From assembly GCF_000012385.1 (NCBI RefSeq), contig NC_007940.1, positions 1,178,001 to 1,242,000 on the forward strand: 64,000 nucleotides of DNA. The letters run 5' to 3'. Shown here piece by piece: positions 1-10,664 of the stretch (within the stretch, counting starts at the first letter, position 1; each line of letters begins with the position of its first letter). The DNA comes from Rickettsia bellii RML369-C. GTDB taxonomy: Bacteria > Pseudomonadota > Alphaproteobacteria > Rickettsiales > Rickettsiaceae. The position numbers and the translations under genes were made by a program. Below the pieces are notes generated by a model. It saw only the letters and a list, made by a program, of their open reading frames with translations. It was not told the origin of the DNA and did no database searches.

Positions 1-65
1 TTACCTCTTATCTAATATTGCAATTGAAAATATATATTATAATAAATTTAATAAAAGTAAATATA

Positions 66-1760
66 TTAATTATTATTTAGCTCTTCTTCCTGCTGTTTAT
101 ACCAAAGTTCTGCGTAATAGCCTTTTTGTTTTAGTAAGGTTTTATGGTTGCCACGCTCAACTATATAACCATTATCTAAAACAATAATTTCATCAGCATC
201 GATTATTGTTGATAATCTGTGAGCAATAATTAAGGTAGTATAATGCTCCGATATCTCTTTAAGACTTGCTTGAATCAGCTTTTCGGTTTTAGTATCAAGC
301 GAGCTTGTCGCTTCATCAAACACGTATATAGATGGATTTTTGAGTAACGTCCTTGCTATGGCGATGCGTTGCTTCTCACCACCTGAAAGCTTTAAACCCC
401 GCTCGCCTACTTGAGTCTCATACCCCTCCGGCAGGCTAATAATAAACTCATGAATATGGGCGTTCTTTGAAGCAGCTATAACCTCATCATAGCTAGCCGA
501 ATTATCACCATAAGCAATATTGTAATATATTGTATCATTGAACAAGACAGTATCTTGCGGCACGATTCCAATAGCTTTGCGAAGCGAGCTTTGTGTAACC
601 CCTCTTATGTCCTGCCCGTCTATAGTAATACTGCCACTATTAATATCGTAAAATCTGAAAAGCAAACGTGAGATAGTCGATTTGCCTGCCCTACTACTAC
701 CCACTATGGCAAGCGTCTTACCACTATCTATAGTAAAGCTGATATCATGCAAAATCGGGCGTTCTTGATTATAAGCAAAATTCACCTCTTTAAAAGCGAC
801 TTCGCCTTTTGATATAGTAAGCTCTTTAGCGTCTTTAGAATCCTCTACTTCTTCTGGTATGTCTAAAAGATTAAACATATCTTCCATACCAACTAAGGCA
901 TTCTTAATTTCCCTATAAGCAAATCCAAGTATTGAAAGCGGAATTGATAGCTGGAAAAGATAAGTATTAACCATGATTAAATCACCGACAGTCATTTTAC
1001 CTTGATTTATTTTAGTCGCCGAAAGTATCATAAGAGCGACAAGCCCAAGGGATATTATAACATCCTGCCCTATATTTAAAATGGATAGGCTATTAGTTGT
1101 CTTCGTTGCTGATTTTTCATAAATTTGTAGTGCCTCATTAAATTTAGAGGCTTCATATTCCTCATTACTAAAATATTTAACAGTCTCAAAATTCAGCAAG
1201 CTATCGATTGCCCTATTATTTGCGGTATTGTCGCTTTGATTCATCTCTCGTGCAAACGAAATCCGCCAAGTACTAATTAGGAAAGTGTAAAGAACGTAAA
1301 TTGACATGGTTACTAAGATAGTGAAAGAAAACCAAATGCCATATACATACCATAATATCCCGCTTACAAGTATGATTTCTACACTTGTCGGAAGAATATT
1401 AAATAGTGAATAACGCAGCACCGCTTCTATGCCTTTAGTGCCACGCTCTATTGACCTACTTAAGCCGCCAGTTTTTCGGGTAATATGAAACCGCATGCTT
1501 AAATTATGCATATGCTTAAAGACATTAAGAGCAATAAGCCTAGTCGCTTGATGCCCTACTTTTGAGAAGATAATATTCCGTAACTCGCTAAATATCTGAA
1601 CAAATATTTTAGTCCCGCCATATACCATAATCATGCCAATAGTGACCGAAAGGGCTAGGTTTTTATTTAAGCCGTCTATTACGTATTTATAAACTATTGG
1701 TACGAAAATATTTATTACTTTAGCAAGCAACAAACAAATAAGTGAAGTAACGATCCGCAA
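66..1760 (-). CDS. atm1: Atm1-type ABC exporter, fused membrane and ATPase domains
   Basis: Half-size ABC exporter of the Atm1/HMT family, which moves glutathione-linked sulfur or metal compounds across the inner membrane. About 300 N-terminal residues form the membrane domain with several hydrophobic segments. The ATPase domain follows, with Walker A GSSRAGKST near residue 353, signature LSGGEKQ near 457 and Walker B VFDEATSSLD near 480. The usual second glycine of the P-loop is Arg, still within GxxxxGKS. The start is uncertain: this frame begins at a TTG, but the open frame continues upstream to about 1838 (residues WSRDFNIR just before it look like real protein) without an ATG, and a dispersed palindrome lies 10 bp beyond. 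The original start may have been lost or be non-ATG. Confidence 0.88.
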   Translation of the reverse strand: MRIVTSLICLLLAKVINIFVPIVYKYVIDGLNKNLALSVTIGMIMVYGGTKIFVQIFSELRNIIFSKVGHQATRLIALNVFKHMHNLSMRFHITRKTGGLSRSIERGTKGIEAVLRYSLFNILPTSVEIILVSGILWYVYGIWFSFTILVTMSIYVLYTFLISTWRISFAREMNQSDNTANNRAIDSLLNFETVKYFSNEEYEASKFNEALQIYEKSATKTTNSLSILNIGQDVIISLGLVALMILSATKINQGKMTVGDLIMVNTYLFQLSIPLSILGFAYREIKNALVGMEDMFNLLDIPEEVEDSKDAKELTISKGEVAFKEVNFAYNQERPILHDISFTIDSGKTLAIVGSSRAGKSTISRLLFRFYDINSGSITIDGQDIRGVTQSSLRKAIGIVPQDTVLFNDTIYYNIAYGDNSASYDEVIAASKNAHIHEFIISLPEGYETQVGERGLKLSGGEKQRIAIARTLLKNPSIYVFDEATSSLDTKTEKLIQASLKEISEHYTTLIIAHRLSTIIDADEIIVLDNGYIVERGNHKTLLKQKGYYAELWYKQQEEELNNN

Positions 1761-1850
1761 ACGTATGTTAAAATCCCTCGACCATACATAAATAAGGCAG
1801 AAGTGAATAGAATGAATTTTTATGTTGATTTTGATTAGTCATTGCTCAGT

Positions 1851-1953
1851 GTCATCCCGTGGCTTGTCCACGGGATCCAGTTAAAAATAAAAATATGAAA
1901 AGCTCGATTGCTCTCGCTTTATGCTGGATCCCGTGGACAAGCCACGGGATGAC
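1851..1953. repeat. Palindromic dispersed repeat, class A
   Basis: Near-perfect inverted repeat: GTCATCCCGTGG...GGATCCAG on the left and CTGGATCC...CCACGGGATGAC on the right, about 43 bp apart. The same arms recur at 10496, 12205, 28.6 kb, 38.0 kb and 48.2 kb. A worn second copy continues to about 2040 (GCGTTTTTCGAGCCATGCAACAA block, also near 19130). It fills the gap between the glutaredoxin and Atm1 genes, both on the minus strand. Confidence 0.85.
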
Positions 1954-2046
1954 ATCGAGAGCGTTTTTCGAGCCATGCAACAACGCTTTGCCTACGTGGG
2001 ATGACGGACAGGGTAATGCGATCCAAGCCACGGGGTGACATATAAT

Positions 2047-2343
2047 TTAGTCTTTCTTCGGCTGTCCTTCTAGCAACTTATCTAATCTTCCCTCTTTGTC
2101 AAGATCGTATAAATCATCACAACCACCTATATGCATATTATCTATAAATATCTGCGGAAATGTTAATCTATCAGGATTATTTAACTTCTTTCTTAATACT
2201 GCTACGTTTGGATCTTGAGAGTTTTGAACTTCGATTTCTTCATAAGCAACTTCTTTTTTATCAAGTAGTGCTTTAGCTTTCATGCAATAGGGACAACCGG
2301 CAAGGGTGTAAATAATAATAGCGTGTAATATAGCTTTATTCAT
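2047..2343 (-). CDS. grxC: Glutaredoxin, dithiol CPYC type
   Basis: 98-residue glutaredoxin, a cytoplasmic thiol-disulfide oxidoreductase using glutathione. The dithiol active site CPYC sits near residues 18-21, and the later TFPQIFID segment with cis-Pro and the GGCDDL glutathione-binding loop match the family. Length is normal with a slight C-terminal tail. It is transcribed away from uvrB, with about 70 bp between the two starts, and is separated from the atm1-type gene by repeats. Confidence 0.93.
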   Translation of the reverse strand: MNKAILHAIIIYTLAGCPYCMKAKALLDKKEVAYEEIEVQNSQDPNVAVLRKKLNNPDRLTFPQIFIDNMHIGGCDDLYDLDKEGRLDKLLEGQPKKD

Positions 2344-2413
2344 AATGTTGTACTCTTTTATTAAATTTTAATATATTATCTTAAACTATAAATGTTAAAG
2401 CAAGAAAAAAGCG

Positions 2414-4399
2414 ATGAGTAACTTTTCTATTATATCAGATTATAAACCAGCAGGTGATCAACCAAAAGCAATTGATGAAATTATCAAGGGCTTAAACAAC
2501 AAAAAGCGTTCTCAGATGTTGCTTGGTATTACAGGCTCGGGTAAAACCTTTACTATGGCAAATATCATAGAAAGAACCAACCGACCGACGCTTATTATGG
2601 CACATAATAAAACGCTAGCTGCACAAATTTATTCTGAAATGAAATCAATTTTTCCCAAAAATGCAGTTGAATATTTTGTCTCATATTATGATTATTACCA
2701 ACCAGAAGCTTATATCCCGAAAACCGATGTTTTTATAGAAAAAGACTCTTCAATTAACGAGCAGATTGACTTAATGAGGCACTCAGCTACAAGATCGTTA
2801 TTAGAGCGTCGTGATGTTATAGTTGTGTCCTCTGTTTCTTGCATTTATGGTCTTGGTTCCCCTGATTTATACTATCAAATGACAGTCAATTTAGAGCCTG
2901 GTAAAAGTTACCCTCGTGATAAGCTACTTAATGATTTAGTGAATTTGCAATATGAGCGTAATGATATTGGTTTTGAACGTGGTTGCTTTCGGGTTAAAGG
3001 CGATAATGTTGATGTTTTTCCATCACACTATAGTGATAAGGCTTGGCGTTTGTCATTTTTTGGTAATGAACTTGAGTATATTCACGAATTCGATCCGCTA
3101 ACTGGTGAAAAACTTGTCAAGCTTGATAAGGCTATAATATACGGAAATTCTCACTTCGTAATGCCGAAAGAGACAGTAAATAAAGCAATATCAGAAATTG
3201 AAGAGGAATTGCAAAAACGTATCGCATTCTTAAAATCTCAAGATAAATTACTAGAAACACAAAGGATCAATCAACGCACTCAATACGATCTGGAAATGCT
3301 AACCGAAACAGGCAGCTGTAAAGGTGTAGAAAATTACTCCCGCTTTTTCACAGGTCGTAAAGCCGGAGAACCACCGCCCACCTTGTTTGAATATCTCCCA
3401 AAAGATGCATTATTATTTGTTGATGAAAGCCACGTATCCGTACCGCAAATTAGAGCTATGTATAACGGTGATAGAGCAAGAAAAGAAGTGCTGGTAGAGC
3501 ATGGATTTCGTCTGCCGTCAGCTCTTGATAATAGACCGCTAAAATTTGAAGAATGGGATAATTTTAGACCACAAACTGTTTTCGTATCAGCAACGCCTTC
3601 GCTTTTTGAGTTAAATGAAACCGGCGGCGAAGTTGTAGAGCTAATAATTAGACCTACGGGGCTGCTTGATCCTGAATGTATTATTAAGCCAGCTACTAAT
3701 CAGGTTGAGGATTTAGTGGGCGAAATTCAAAGCACGATTGCCAAAGGCTTCTGCGTATTAGTTACCACTCTTACCAAAAAAATGGCAGAAGATTTAACCA
3801 ATTATTTGCAGGAACTTAAATATAAAACCTCTTATTTGCATTCTAACATCCACACATTAGAACGTATCGAAATATTAAGGGATTTAAGGCAAGGAACAAT
3901 TGATATTCTAGTTGGGATTAACTTACTGCGTGAGGGTTTAGACATTCCCGAATGCGGTTTAGTTGCCATACTTGATGCTGATAAAGAAGGGTTTTTGCGT
4001 TCGGAAGTATCGCTGATACAAACGATCGGTAGAGCTGCAAGAAATAGCGAGGGCAGAGTTATACTTTATGCCGATAAAATGACTAAGTCTATCGACAAAG
4101 CTATTAGCGAAACGATGCGTAGACGGACTATTCAGCAAGAACATAACGAAAAATATGGCATAATTCCAAAAACCATCAACCGCACTATCCATGCTTTAGC
4201 AGAGCTTGAGAAAGTAGATAGTAAGCTCGATAAAAAACAAACGCATAATTTATTTGAAAATCCAGCTAAGCTAAAGGCTCATATTGATAAACTGAGAAAA
4301 GAAATGCTTAAAGCTGCAAGCAATCTTGAATTTGAACAAGCAGCAAAGCTTCGTGATCAACTCAAAACCCTTGAAGAAGCAGCATTAGAATTGAGCTAA
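2414..4399 (+). CDS. uvrB: UvrABC excinuclease subunit B
   Basis: Damage-verification helicase-like subunit of nucleotide excision repair; it is loaded by UvrA and recruits UvrC. Full length at 661 residues. The P-loop GITGSGKT is at residues 38-45, the beta-hairpin [10 protein letters not shown] near 92, the DESH Walker B near 337, the helicase motif VI region TIGRAARN near 540, and the C-terminal UVR helical motif ([12 protein letters not shown]) occupies the last 40 residues. It ends 2 bp before the stop of the convergent gltP. Confidence 0.97.
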   Translation: MSNFSIISDYKPAGDQPKAIDEIIKGLNNKKRSQMLLGITGSGKTFTMANIIERTNRPTLIMAHNKTLAAQIYSEMKSIFPKNAVEYFVSYYDYYQPEAYIPKTDVFIEKDSSINEQIDLMRHSATRSLLERRDVIVVSSVSCIYGLGSPDLYYQMTVNLEPGKSYPRDKLLNDLVNLQYERNDIGFERGCFRVKGDNVDVFPSHYSDKAWRLSFFGNELEYIHEFDPLTGEKLVKLDKAIIYGNSHFVMPKETVNKAISEIEEELQKRIAFLKSQDKLLETQRINQRTQYDLEMLTETGSCKGVENYSRFFTGRKAGEPPPTLFEYLPKDALLFVDESHVSVPQIRAMYNGDRARKEVLVEHGFRLPSALDNRPLKFEEWDNFRPQTVFVSATPSLFELNETGGEVVELIIRPTGLLDPECIIKPATNQVEDLVGEIQSTIAKGFCVLVTTLTKKMAEDLTNYLQELKYKTSYLHSNIHTLERIEILRDLRQGTIDILVGINLLREGLDIPECGLVAILDADKEGFLRSEVSLIQTIGRAARNSEGRVILYADKMTKSIDKAISETMRRRTIQQEHNEKYGIIPKTINRTIHALAELEKVDSKLDKKQTHNLFENPAKLKAHIDKLRKEMLKAASNLEFEQAAKLRDQLKTLEEAALELS

Positions 4400-4401
4400 A
4401 T

Positions 4402-5607
4402 TTACGATAAGTAAACCTCTTTATCTAAAGTCCCCTCGCTATTATCAACAAGCATAGTGATTGTTGCATCACCTGTTATATTAATGGTAGTGCGTAACAT
4501 ATCAAGAATTCTATCTATTCCAGCAATAATTGCTACACCCTCAATCGGTAAATGTACAGATGAAAGCACCATAGGCAGCATTATTAAAGAAGCACCCGGA
4601 ATACCAGCACCGCCAATTGAGCCAAGAGTTGAGGTTAGAATAATTACTAAATAATCATGCGGAGCAAGCGTTACACCCATCATTTGAGCAAAAAAGATAG
4701 TAGTAAGCGATAAATTTATAGCAAAGCCATCCATATTAATTGAAGCACCTATCGGCAATACAAACGAGGTACTAGACTCTGAAATCCCAAGTTTCTCACG
4801 ACAAACTTGCATAGTAGTTGAAAGAGTCGCTTTACTACTTGAAGTAGAAAAAGCAAGTATCTGATACTCAAAGCTTTTCTTATAAAAAGGTATAGGAGAA
4901 ACACGACAAAATATATATATAAGCAAACCGAATACTAAATATTGAAATGTCATTGCCACAACAACCGCTATAACAAGCTTTGAAAGGCTTATCATTACTT
5001 CTATGCCTTGCGTACCTATAATCCAAGCTGTTAGAGCAAAAGCACCATAAGGCGATAATTGAATAACAAATGATATCATTTTTAGTACTAATTTCGACAT
5101 TAAATGTATTAAATCAGTAATAGGTTCCGCTGCTGCTTTCATTTTATTTAAGGTAATCCCAACAAAGACGGCAAAAAATACTACTTGCAAAACATCACCA
5201 TTTGCAAAAGCACCGACAGCATTATCAGGTACTATATTTACAAAGAAATCTATTATATTAAAGGATGTTCTCTCAACCTTGCTAGAGCCAGAAGGAGAAA
5301 AATCTATATGCATGCCTACGCCGGGCTTCAATATTGCCGCAACAGCAAGACCAAAGACTGTAGCAAAAAAAGTAGTACCTAAAAAAGCTACTACCGCTTT
5401 CATGCCTACCCTGCCAAGTGCAGAAGTATCATTCATACTAGTAATGCCTGAAACCAAGCTAAAGAAAATTAGCGGTGCAATGATCATTTTTATCAAACGT
5501 AAAAATATGTCACCGACTGGCTTAATATAATCAACATATTGCGGTAGGTAAATACCGAATATAATACCGAAGATTAGACCTAAGGTAACTTTTTGCCATA
5601 ATTTCAT
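4402..5607 (-). CDS. gltP: Dicarboxylate/amino acid:cation symporter (GltP-like)
   Basis: Inner-membrane secondary transporter of the DAACS (GltP/DctA) family, taking up glutamate, aspartate or C4-dicarboxylates with H+ or Na+. 401 residues with about eight membrane segments and the family hallmarks in order: the serine-rich hairpin STSSSKATLSTTM, the NMDG segment in TM7, and the hairpin GIPGASLIMLPMVL. Uptake of host glutamate and 2-oxoglutarate precursors suits an intracellular bacterium that burns amino acids. Exact substrate cannot be read from sequence. Confidence 0.9.
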   Translation of the reverse strand: MKLWQKVTLGLIFGIIFGIYLPQYVDYIKPVGDIFLRLIKMIIAPLIFFSLVSGITSMNDTSALGRVGMKAVVAFLGTTFFATVFGLAVAAILKPGVGMHIDFSPSGSSKVERTSFNIIDFFVNIVPDNAVGAFANGDVLQVVFFAVFVGITLNKMKAAAEPITDLIHLMSKLVLKMISFVIQLSPYGAFALTAWIIGTQGIEVMISLSKLVIAVVVAMTFQYLVFGLLIYIFCRVSPIPFYKKSFEYQILAFSTSSSKATLSTTMQVCREKLGISESSTSFVLPIGASINMDGFAINLSLTTIFFAQMMGVTLAPHDYLVIILTSTLGSIGGAGIPGASLIMLPMVLSSVHLPIEGVAIIAGIDRILDMLRTTINITGDATITMLVDNSEGTLDKEVYLS

Positions 5608-5657
5608 TTTTTACTCCGAATATACTTACTTAATTTAATTTTAATTCAACCATAGGT

Positions 5658-5972
5658 TTATTTACAATTTTGATTAATCCATTCTAAGTATTTTTGAAAG
5701 CCGCAGTCAATATTTATTTTTATTATTTGCGGTAATTCATAATTATGAACTTCAAGGATTTTATTTTCAATTTCTTTATAATTAGAAGATCTTGTTTTAA
5801 TTATAATTCTATATTCTTTTTCAAAGTTTACTTTTCCTTCCCATTTAAAGTAACTTTTCACATCATCGATTTGTATGCAAGCAGCAAGATCTAACTCTAA
5901 TAATAGAGAGGCTATTTTTTCAGCAATTTGTAAATCATTAGTCGTGGTCAAAACTAAGCAAAACTCTTGCAC
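5658..5972 (-). CDS. cutA: CutA1 divalent-cation tolerance protein
   Basis: 104-residue member of the trimeric CutA1 family with a ferredoxin-like fold, linked genetically to copper tolerance but with no settled biochemical role. The N-terminal strand ending TTTND, the central LAACIQI...YFKWEGK segment and the C-terminal LPQI...YLEWI block are characteristic. Starts with GTG two bases after the queD stop, so it is probably co-transcribed with queD. Confidence 0.9.
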   Translation of the reverse strand: MQEFCLVLTTTNDLQIAEKIASLLLELDLAACIQIDDVKSYFKWEGKVNFEKEYRIIIKTRSSNYKEIENKILEVHNYELPQIIKINIDCGFQKYLEWINQNCK

Positions 5973-5974
5973 GC

Positions 5975-6391
5975 TTAGACCTCAACAAAACAATTAGGTG
6001 TTTCAAATAGTTTTATATTAGTAACAAAGAATTTTTGACTTTCAAAAAGCTTAGGGAAAATCTCATTTTTTAAATGCAGAGCAATATTTTCTGCCGTCGG
6101 ATTATTCTTTAAATAATATACTTTCTGACCTGTGTGACTTTCAATTTTCTGCCCGATTTCTTTATCACCTTGATGCAAGATTAGGCTATGGTCAAAATTT
6201 TCATCAACCCAGCCTTTAGCTAAATCTTTAATCAAGCCAAAATCCACTACCATACCAAGTTCATCAGTATTTTTTGCTGCTATAGTTATTTCGAGAACAT
6301 AGCGATGACCGTGCAGATATTGACATTTATTTTGATGACCGATAATTCTATGCCCTGCATCGAACTCAATACGACGAGTACATTTTATCAT
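5975..6391 (-). CDS. queD: QueD-like 6-carboxytetrahydropterin synthase
   Basis: 138-residue member of the 6-pyruvoyltetrahydropterin synthase family, acting in the queuosine/preQ0 pathway by making 6-carboxytetrahydropterin from dihydroneopterin triphosphate. Zinc ligands are His14, His27 and His29 (HGHRY), with the catalytic Cys23 four residues ahead; the later [10 protein letters not shown] and FETPNCF segments carry other conserved active-site residues. It precedes cutA with a 2-bp gap. QueD rather than a eukaryotic-type pterin synthase is inferred from the spacing of Cys and His. Confidence 0.9.
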   Translation of the reverse strand: MIKCTRRIEFDAGHRIIGHQNKCQYLHGHRYVLEITIAAKNTDELGMVVDFGLIKDLAKGWVDENFDHSLILHQGDKEIGQKIESHTGQKVYYLKNNPTAENIALHLKNEIFPKLFESQKFFVTNIKLFETPNCFVEV

Positions 6392-6411
6392 TAATTATAA
6401 CTCCAAGCAAA

Positions 6412-7614
6412 CTATAAGTTTAGCAGTAGCTTTTCAGGACTTTCTATTAGCTCCTTAATTTTTACTAAGAATGAAACAGCTTCCTTTCCATCAATTATGC
6501 GGTGATCGTATGATAGAGCTATATACATCATCGGACGTATTTCAATTTTACCATCTATAGCCACTACTCTTTCCTCAGTTTTATGTAGTCCTAAAATACC
6601 AGATTGAGGCGGATTAATAATAGGAGTAGATAAAAGCGAACCATATACACCGCCATTAGAAATCGAGAATGTGCCACCTGATAAATCAGCCATAGAAAGC
6701 TTACCATCTCTTGCTTTTTTAGCTAGCCCCCCTATTGTCTTTTCAATATCAGCAAATCCCATTTTGTCAGCATCTCTAACAACCGGCACGACAAGACCTT
6801 GTTCTGTTCCAACTGCTACACCTATATCGTAATAATTTTTATATACTAAATCATCACCATCTATCTCAGCATTTACTGACGGAATAAGCTTTAACGCTTC
6901 GATAGTTGCTCTAACAAAGAATGACATAAAACCAAGCTTTACGCCGTGCTTTTTCTCAAACTCATCTTTATACTTACCACGCAGAGCTATAACTTTTGAC
7001 ATATCAATTTCGTTAAAAGTAGTCAAAATAGCAGCTGTATTTTGTGAGTCTTTTAAACGCTGTGCAATGGTTTTACGCAAACGTGACATACGCACACGCT
7101 CTACTCTTTCCTCACTAGCTTTAGCTGAAGAAGTGGTAGAAGTAGCGGCAGGAGTAGGAGCGTTCATAGTCTCTAATACATCACCTTTGGTAATTCTACC
7201 ATCTTTGCCTGTTCCTTTTATATTATTTGGATCAAGCTTATTTTCAGTAACTAATTTCTGCACAGATGGAGCAAGGGTATTATTAGCAACTGCTGGCTTT
7301 TTTGGTACTTTTTCTGGAACAGGCTGGGAAGCTGTTTGAGGTTTTGCTGCTTCGTTACTATTTGTTGCTACAGCTTCCCCCTCATTTATATCGCCTATTT
7401 CTTCACCAACTGCAACATTTGCTCCGTCAGCTTTTATTATTTTACCTATAGTACCATTGCACGGGGAATTAACTTCTAATGTTACTTTCTCAGTTTCAAT
7501 TTCCAATAATAATTCATCGGTTTTAACAGCATCGCCCTCTTTCTTATACCACTTGGCAATAGTCGCTTCTGTTACCGATTCACCGAGAGACGGCACTATA
7601 ATTTTAACACCCAT
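6412..7614 (-). CDS. sucB: 2-oxoglutarate dehydrogenase E2, succinyltransferase
   Basis: Dihydrolipoyl succinyltransferase core of the 2-oxoglutarate dehydrogenase complex. The lipoyl domain occupies residues 1-80 with the lipoylated Lys43 in ETEKVTLEV. An Ala/Pro-rich linker leads to the E3-binding domain near 115-150, and the catalytic domain follows with active-site His371 and Asp375 in SYDHRIIDG. 400 residues, normal length. It starts 1 bp after the sucA stop, so the two are one operon. Confidence 0.97.
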   Translation of the reverse strand: MGVKIIVPSLGESVTEATIAKWYKKEGDAVKTDELLLEIETEKVTLEVNSPCNGTIGKIIKADGANVAVGEEIGDINEGEAVATNSNEAAKPQTASQPVPEKVPKKPAVANNTLAPSVQKLVTENKLDPNNIKGTGKDGRITKGDVLETMNAPTPAATSTTSSAKASEERVERVRMSRLRKTIAQRLKDSQNTAAILTTFNEIDMSKVIALRGKYKDEFEKKHGVKLGFMSFFVRATIEALKLIPSVNAEIDGDDLVYKNYYDIGVAVGTEQGLVVPVVRDADKMGFADIEKTIGGLAKKARDGKLSMADLSGGTFSISNGGVYGSLLSTPIINPPQSGILGLHKTEERVVAIDGKIEIRPMMYIALSYDHRIIDGKEAVSFLVKIKELIESPEKLLLNL

Positions 7615-7615
7615 A

Positions 7616-10399
7616 TTATTTTACTCCTAAGGCTTCTTTTAATAATTTTTCTTGCTGCTTATTATGTGCTTGTAGTGAGCCTACTGCCGGAGATGCTGAT
7701 TCTTCTCTACCTATATATTTGAATTCATTATTAATTCCTGCTTCTTTTAAAGCATTATTTAGGTGAGAGGTTATATATCTCCAAGCTCCCATATTCATTG
7801 GCTCTTCCTGACACCAAATAAATTCACTTGCTTTATTATATTTTTTTAACAGCTCTACTACAACCTTTTTTTCAAATGGGTATAATTGTTCAAGCCTAAT
7901 AATCGCTATACTACTATTACTGCCACGCATTTCAAATAGATCATAATACACCTTACCGCTACATAAAATTACTTTAGTAATATTGCTTGCTTCTAGTTTA
8001 TTTACTTCATCTAAAACCGGCAAGAACGTAGTATTACTACCTAACTCATCAAGTTTAGAAACCACATTTTTATGACGCAATAAAGATTTCGGTGACATCA
8101 CGATTAATGGTTTTCTAACATTATCAATTATTTGACGACGAAGTAGATGGAAAATTGAAGCAGGCGTAGTAGGATATGTAACATACATATTATCCTCAGC
8201 TGCTAGCTGTAGGAATCTCTCAAGTCTTGCTGAGCTATGCTCTGGTCCTTGCCCCTCAAAACCATGTGGTAGTAAAACTACTAGTCCGCTCATGCGAAGC
8301 CATTTTGTTTCACTACTTGAAATAAATTGATCAAAAATAATCTGAGCTCCGTTAGCAAAATCGCCAAACTGTGCTTCCCATAAAACTAAATTTTTTGGGT
8401 TTGCGAGTGAATAACCATATTCAAAACCAAGCACTGCATATTCAGATAAATTACTATCTGCCACCTCATATGTTGCTTGTTCTTTAGACAAATTATTTAG
8501 AGGTATATAGGTAGTATCATCAACTTGATTATGTAATACCGAATGACGATGCGAGAAAGTGCCACGTCCGCAGTCCTGCCCTGTTAATCTTATATTAGTA
8601 CCAGATGTTAGCAGGCTTGCAAAAGCGAGCTGCTCAGCTGTTGCCCAATCAATAGGCTGATCTGCGGTTAAAGCAGCTTTTCTAGCGTCAAATAGCTTAA
8701 CTAATTTTGGATTAACGGCAAAATCTTTCGGCATTTCGCATAGTTTAGTCCCTAGACTTTGTAAGGTCTTTTTATCTACCCCAGTTACTGCCACTTGTGT
8801 GCGAGTGCGAGTAATACCTTGCCACAAACCACCTAAAAAATGAGCTTCTTGCTTATAATTCTTAGCCTGCTCATACTCCTTATCTAGTTTTGCTTTAAAC
8901 TGTTCTTTTAATTTAGCAAAATAATTATTATCGATCACACCACTTTTCACTAGCTCATTTGCATAGATATTTCCAGGCGTTAGCTTACTCTTGATAATGT
9001 TATACATTTTACCTTGTGTATACATTGGCTCATCGCCCTCATTATGCCCATATTTTCGGTAGCAAATGATTTCCACAATAACATCTTTACCGAATTTCTG
9101 CCTATATTCTACCGCAATATTTGTGGCTTTTAATACTGCTTCTATATCATCACCATTAACATGCAAAATCGGTACTGCTATTATTTTTGCAAATTCCGTA
9201 GAATATCTACTGGCTCTGGTATCTGCTGCATTTGCTGTAAAACCTAGCTGATTGTTAATTACGAAATGTAGCACTCCGCCAATATTGTAAGCAGCTAGGG
9301 GTGACATAGATAAGCTTTCTGCCACAACTCCTTGACCACAAAAAGCAGCATCACCATGTACTAAAATAGCTTTGACTTTACTACGTTTATTATCTTTAAG
9401 CATGTCCTGTTTTGCTCTTACTTTACCTGCAAATATCGGGTTTACAGCTTCTAAATGTGATGGGTTATCAGCAAGTGATAAATGTATTTTCTTATCACCT
9501 ACGACCCTATCCGATGAATAGCCTAAATGGTATTTTACATCACCTGAAACATTTAGCTCATCAGGAAAAACGCTTCCGCTTATAAAGCCTGCAATAACGG
9601 CTCTGTAAGGCTTACCAACTACTTTAGTTAGCGTGTTTAATCTTCCTCGATGAGCCATACCTATAACGATCTCTTCCACACCTTGATGCAGAGATAAATC
9701 AATAGCCTTATTCATAGCAACTATGGAAGCATCACCGCCCTCTACCGAGAAACGCTTAGCTCCTGGGAATTTTGTATGTAGATATTGCTCAAATCCTTCT
9801 ACTTCTACTAAGTCATTTAGGATATTTTTCTTTTCTTCCGAGGAAAATGAAATGACACCTGATTCTAATTTAGAATATAACCAATTTTTTTCTTCCTCAT
9901 TTTCTACCTGCTCAAATTCAACTCCAATAGAACCTGCATAAGTTTTATCCAGAAAATTAACCAACTCGCCTAAATTATATGTTTTTTCTAAAAATTTATG
10001 TTCTATTACTTTACTAAGCTGATCATTTGTAAAACCAAAATTTTCTATACTGAGCTTTAAATCCTCTTTAGTTTTAGTAACTTCAAGCCCAAGCGGGTCT
10101 AGCTTTGCAAGATAATGGGCATATTTACGATAATTTTTTATCATCGCACCAACATTAAAATTATTTGTGGTGGATACAGGATTTTCTGAAGTTTTAGACT
10201 CTTCTGTGGCTGCTGCTTTTAAAATTATTTTAGCAGTACTTTTATTAAGAAGCTGATTGCTATCCTTAACTGAGCTAAAAAACTCTTGCCAAGTTTGATC
10301 AACTGAAGCAGGATTTTCTAAATATTGTTTATATAGTTCCTCAATAAAAACAGCGTTCCCACCGAATAAAAAACCTGTCTTTTTTAAATTTTCTTCCAT
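7616..10399 (-). CDS. sucA: 2-oxoglutarate dehydrogenase E1, thiamine-dependent
   Basis: Decarboxylating E1 subunit of 2-oxoglutarate dehydrogenase in the TCA cycle. 927 residues; the N-terminal E2-binding helix ([13 protein letters not shown]) is typical. The ThDP-binding [11 protein letters not shown] motif and the substrate-binding HRGRLN and HLEAVNP segments are all present, as is the C-terminal transketolase-like half. sucB is directly downstream. Upstream lies a dispersed palindrome at 10496-10612, so the promoter must sit in or beyond roughly 100 bp of ordinary sequence. Confidence 0.97.
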
Positions 10400-10495
10400 A
10401 TTATTTTTACGATAATTTAATTTTTTAACGCCATTGCGACGAGATGTTCTATGTCATTTCCACATAGGCACATAGGTGTCAACTTAAGGCTCGGT

Positions 10496-10612
10496 GTCAT
10501 CCCGTGATTTATTCACGGGATCCAGCATAAAGCGAGAGAAATCGAGCTTTTGACTTTAAAAACTTACTGTATTTTGCTTTTTTCTGGATCCCCGCTTTTA
10601 GCTAGGGATGAC
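10496..10612. repeat. Palindromic dispersed repeat, class A
   Basis: Inverted repeat of about 117 bp. Left arm GTCATCCCGTGA...GGATCCAGC and right arm CTGGATCCCCGC...GGATGAC, with an AT-rich middle containing AAATCGAGCTTTT as in the copies at 1.9 and 19.1 kb. The right arm reads AGCTAGGGATGAC, a subtype also seen as a fragment at the end of holA. The rest of the 265-bp gap between sucA and the M32 peptidase shows no gene. Confidence 0.8.
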
Positions 10613-10664
10613 ATCAGAGCCACACAAAAATCTAGACACAAGTCACGGCATGGCACCTCGTTTA

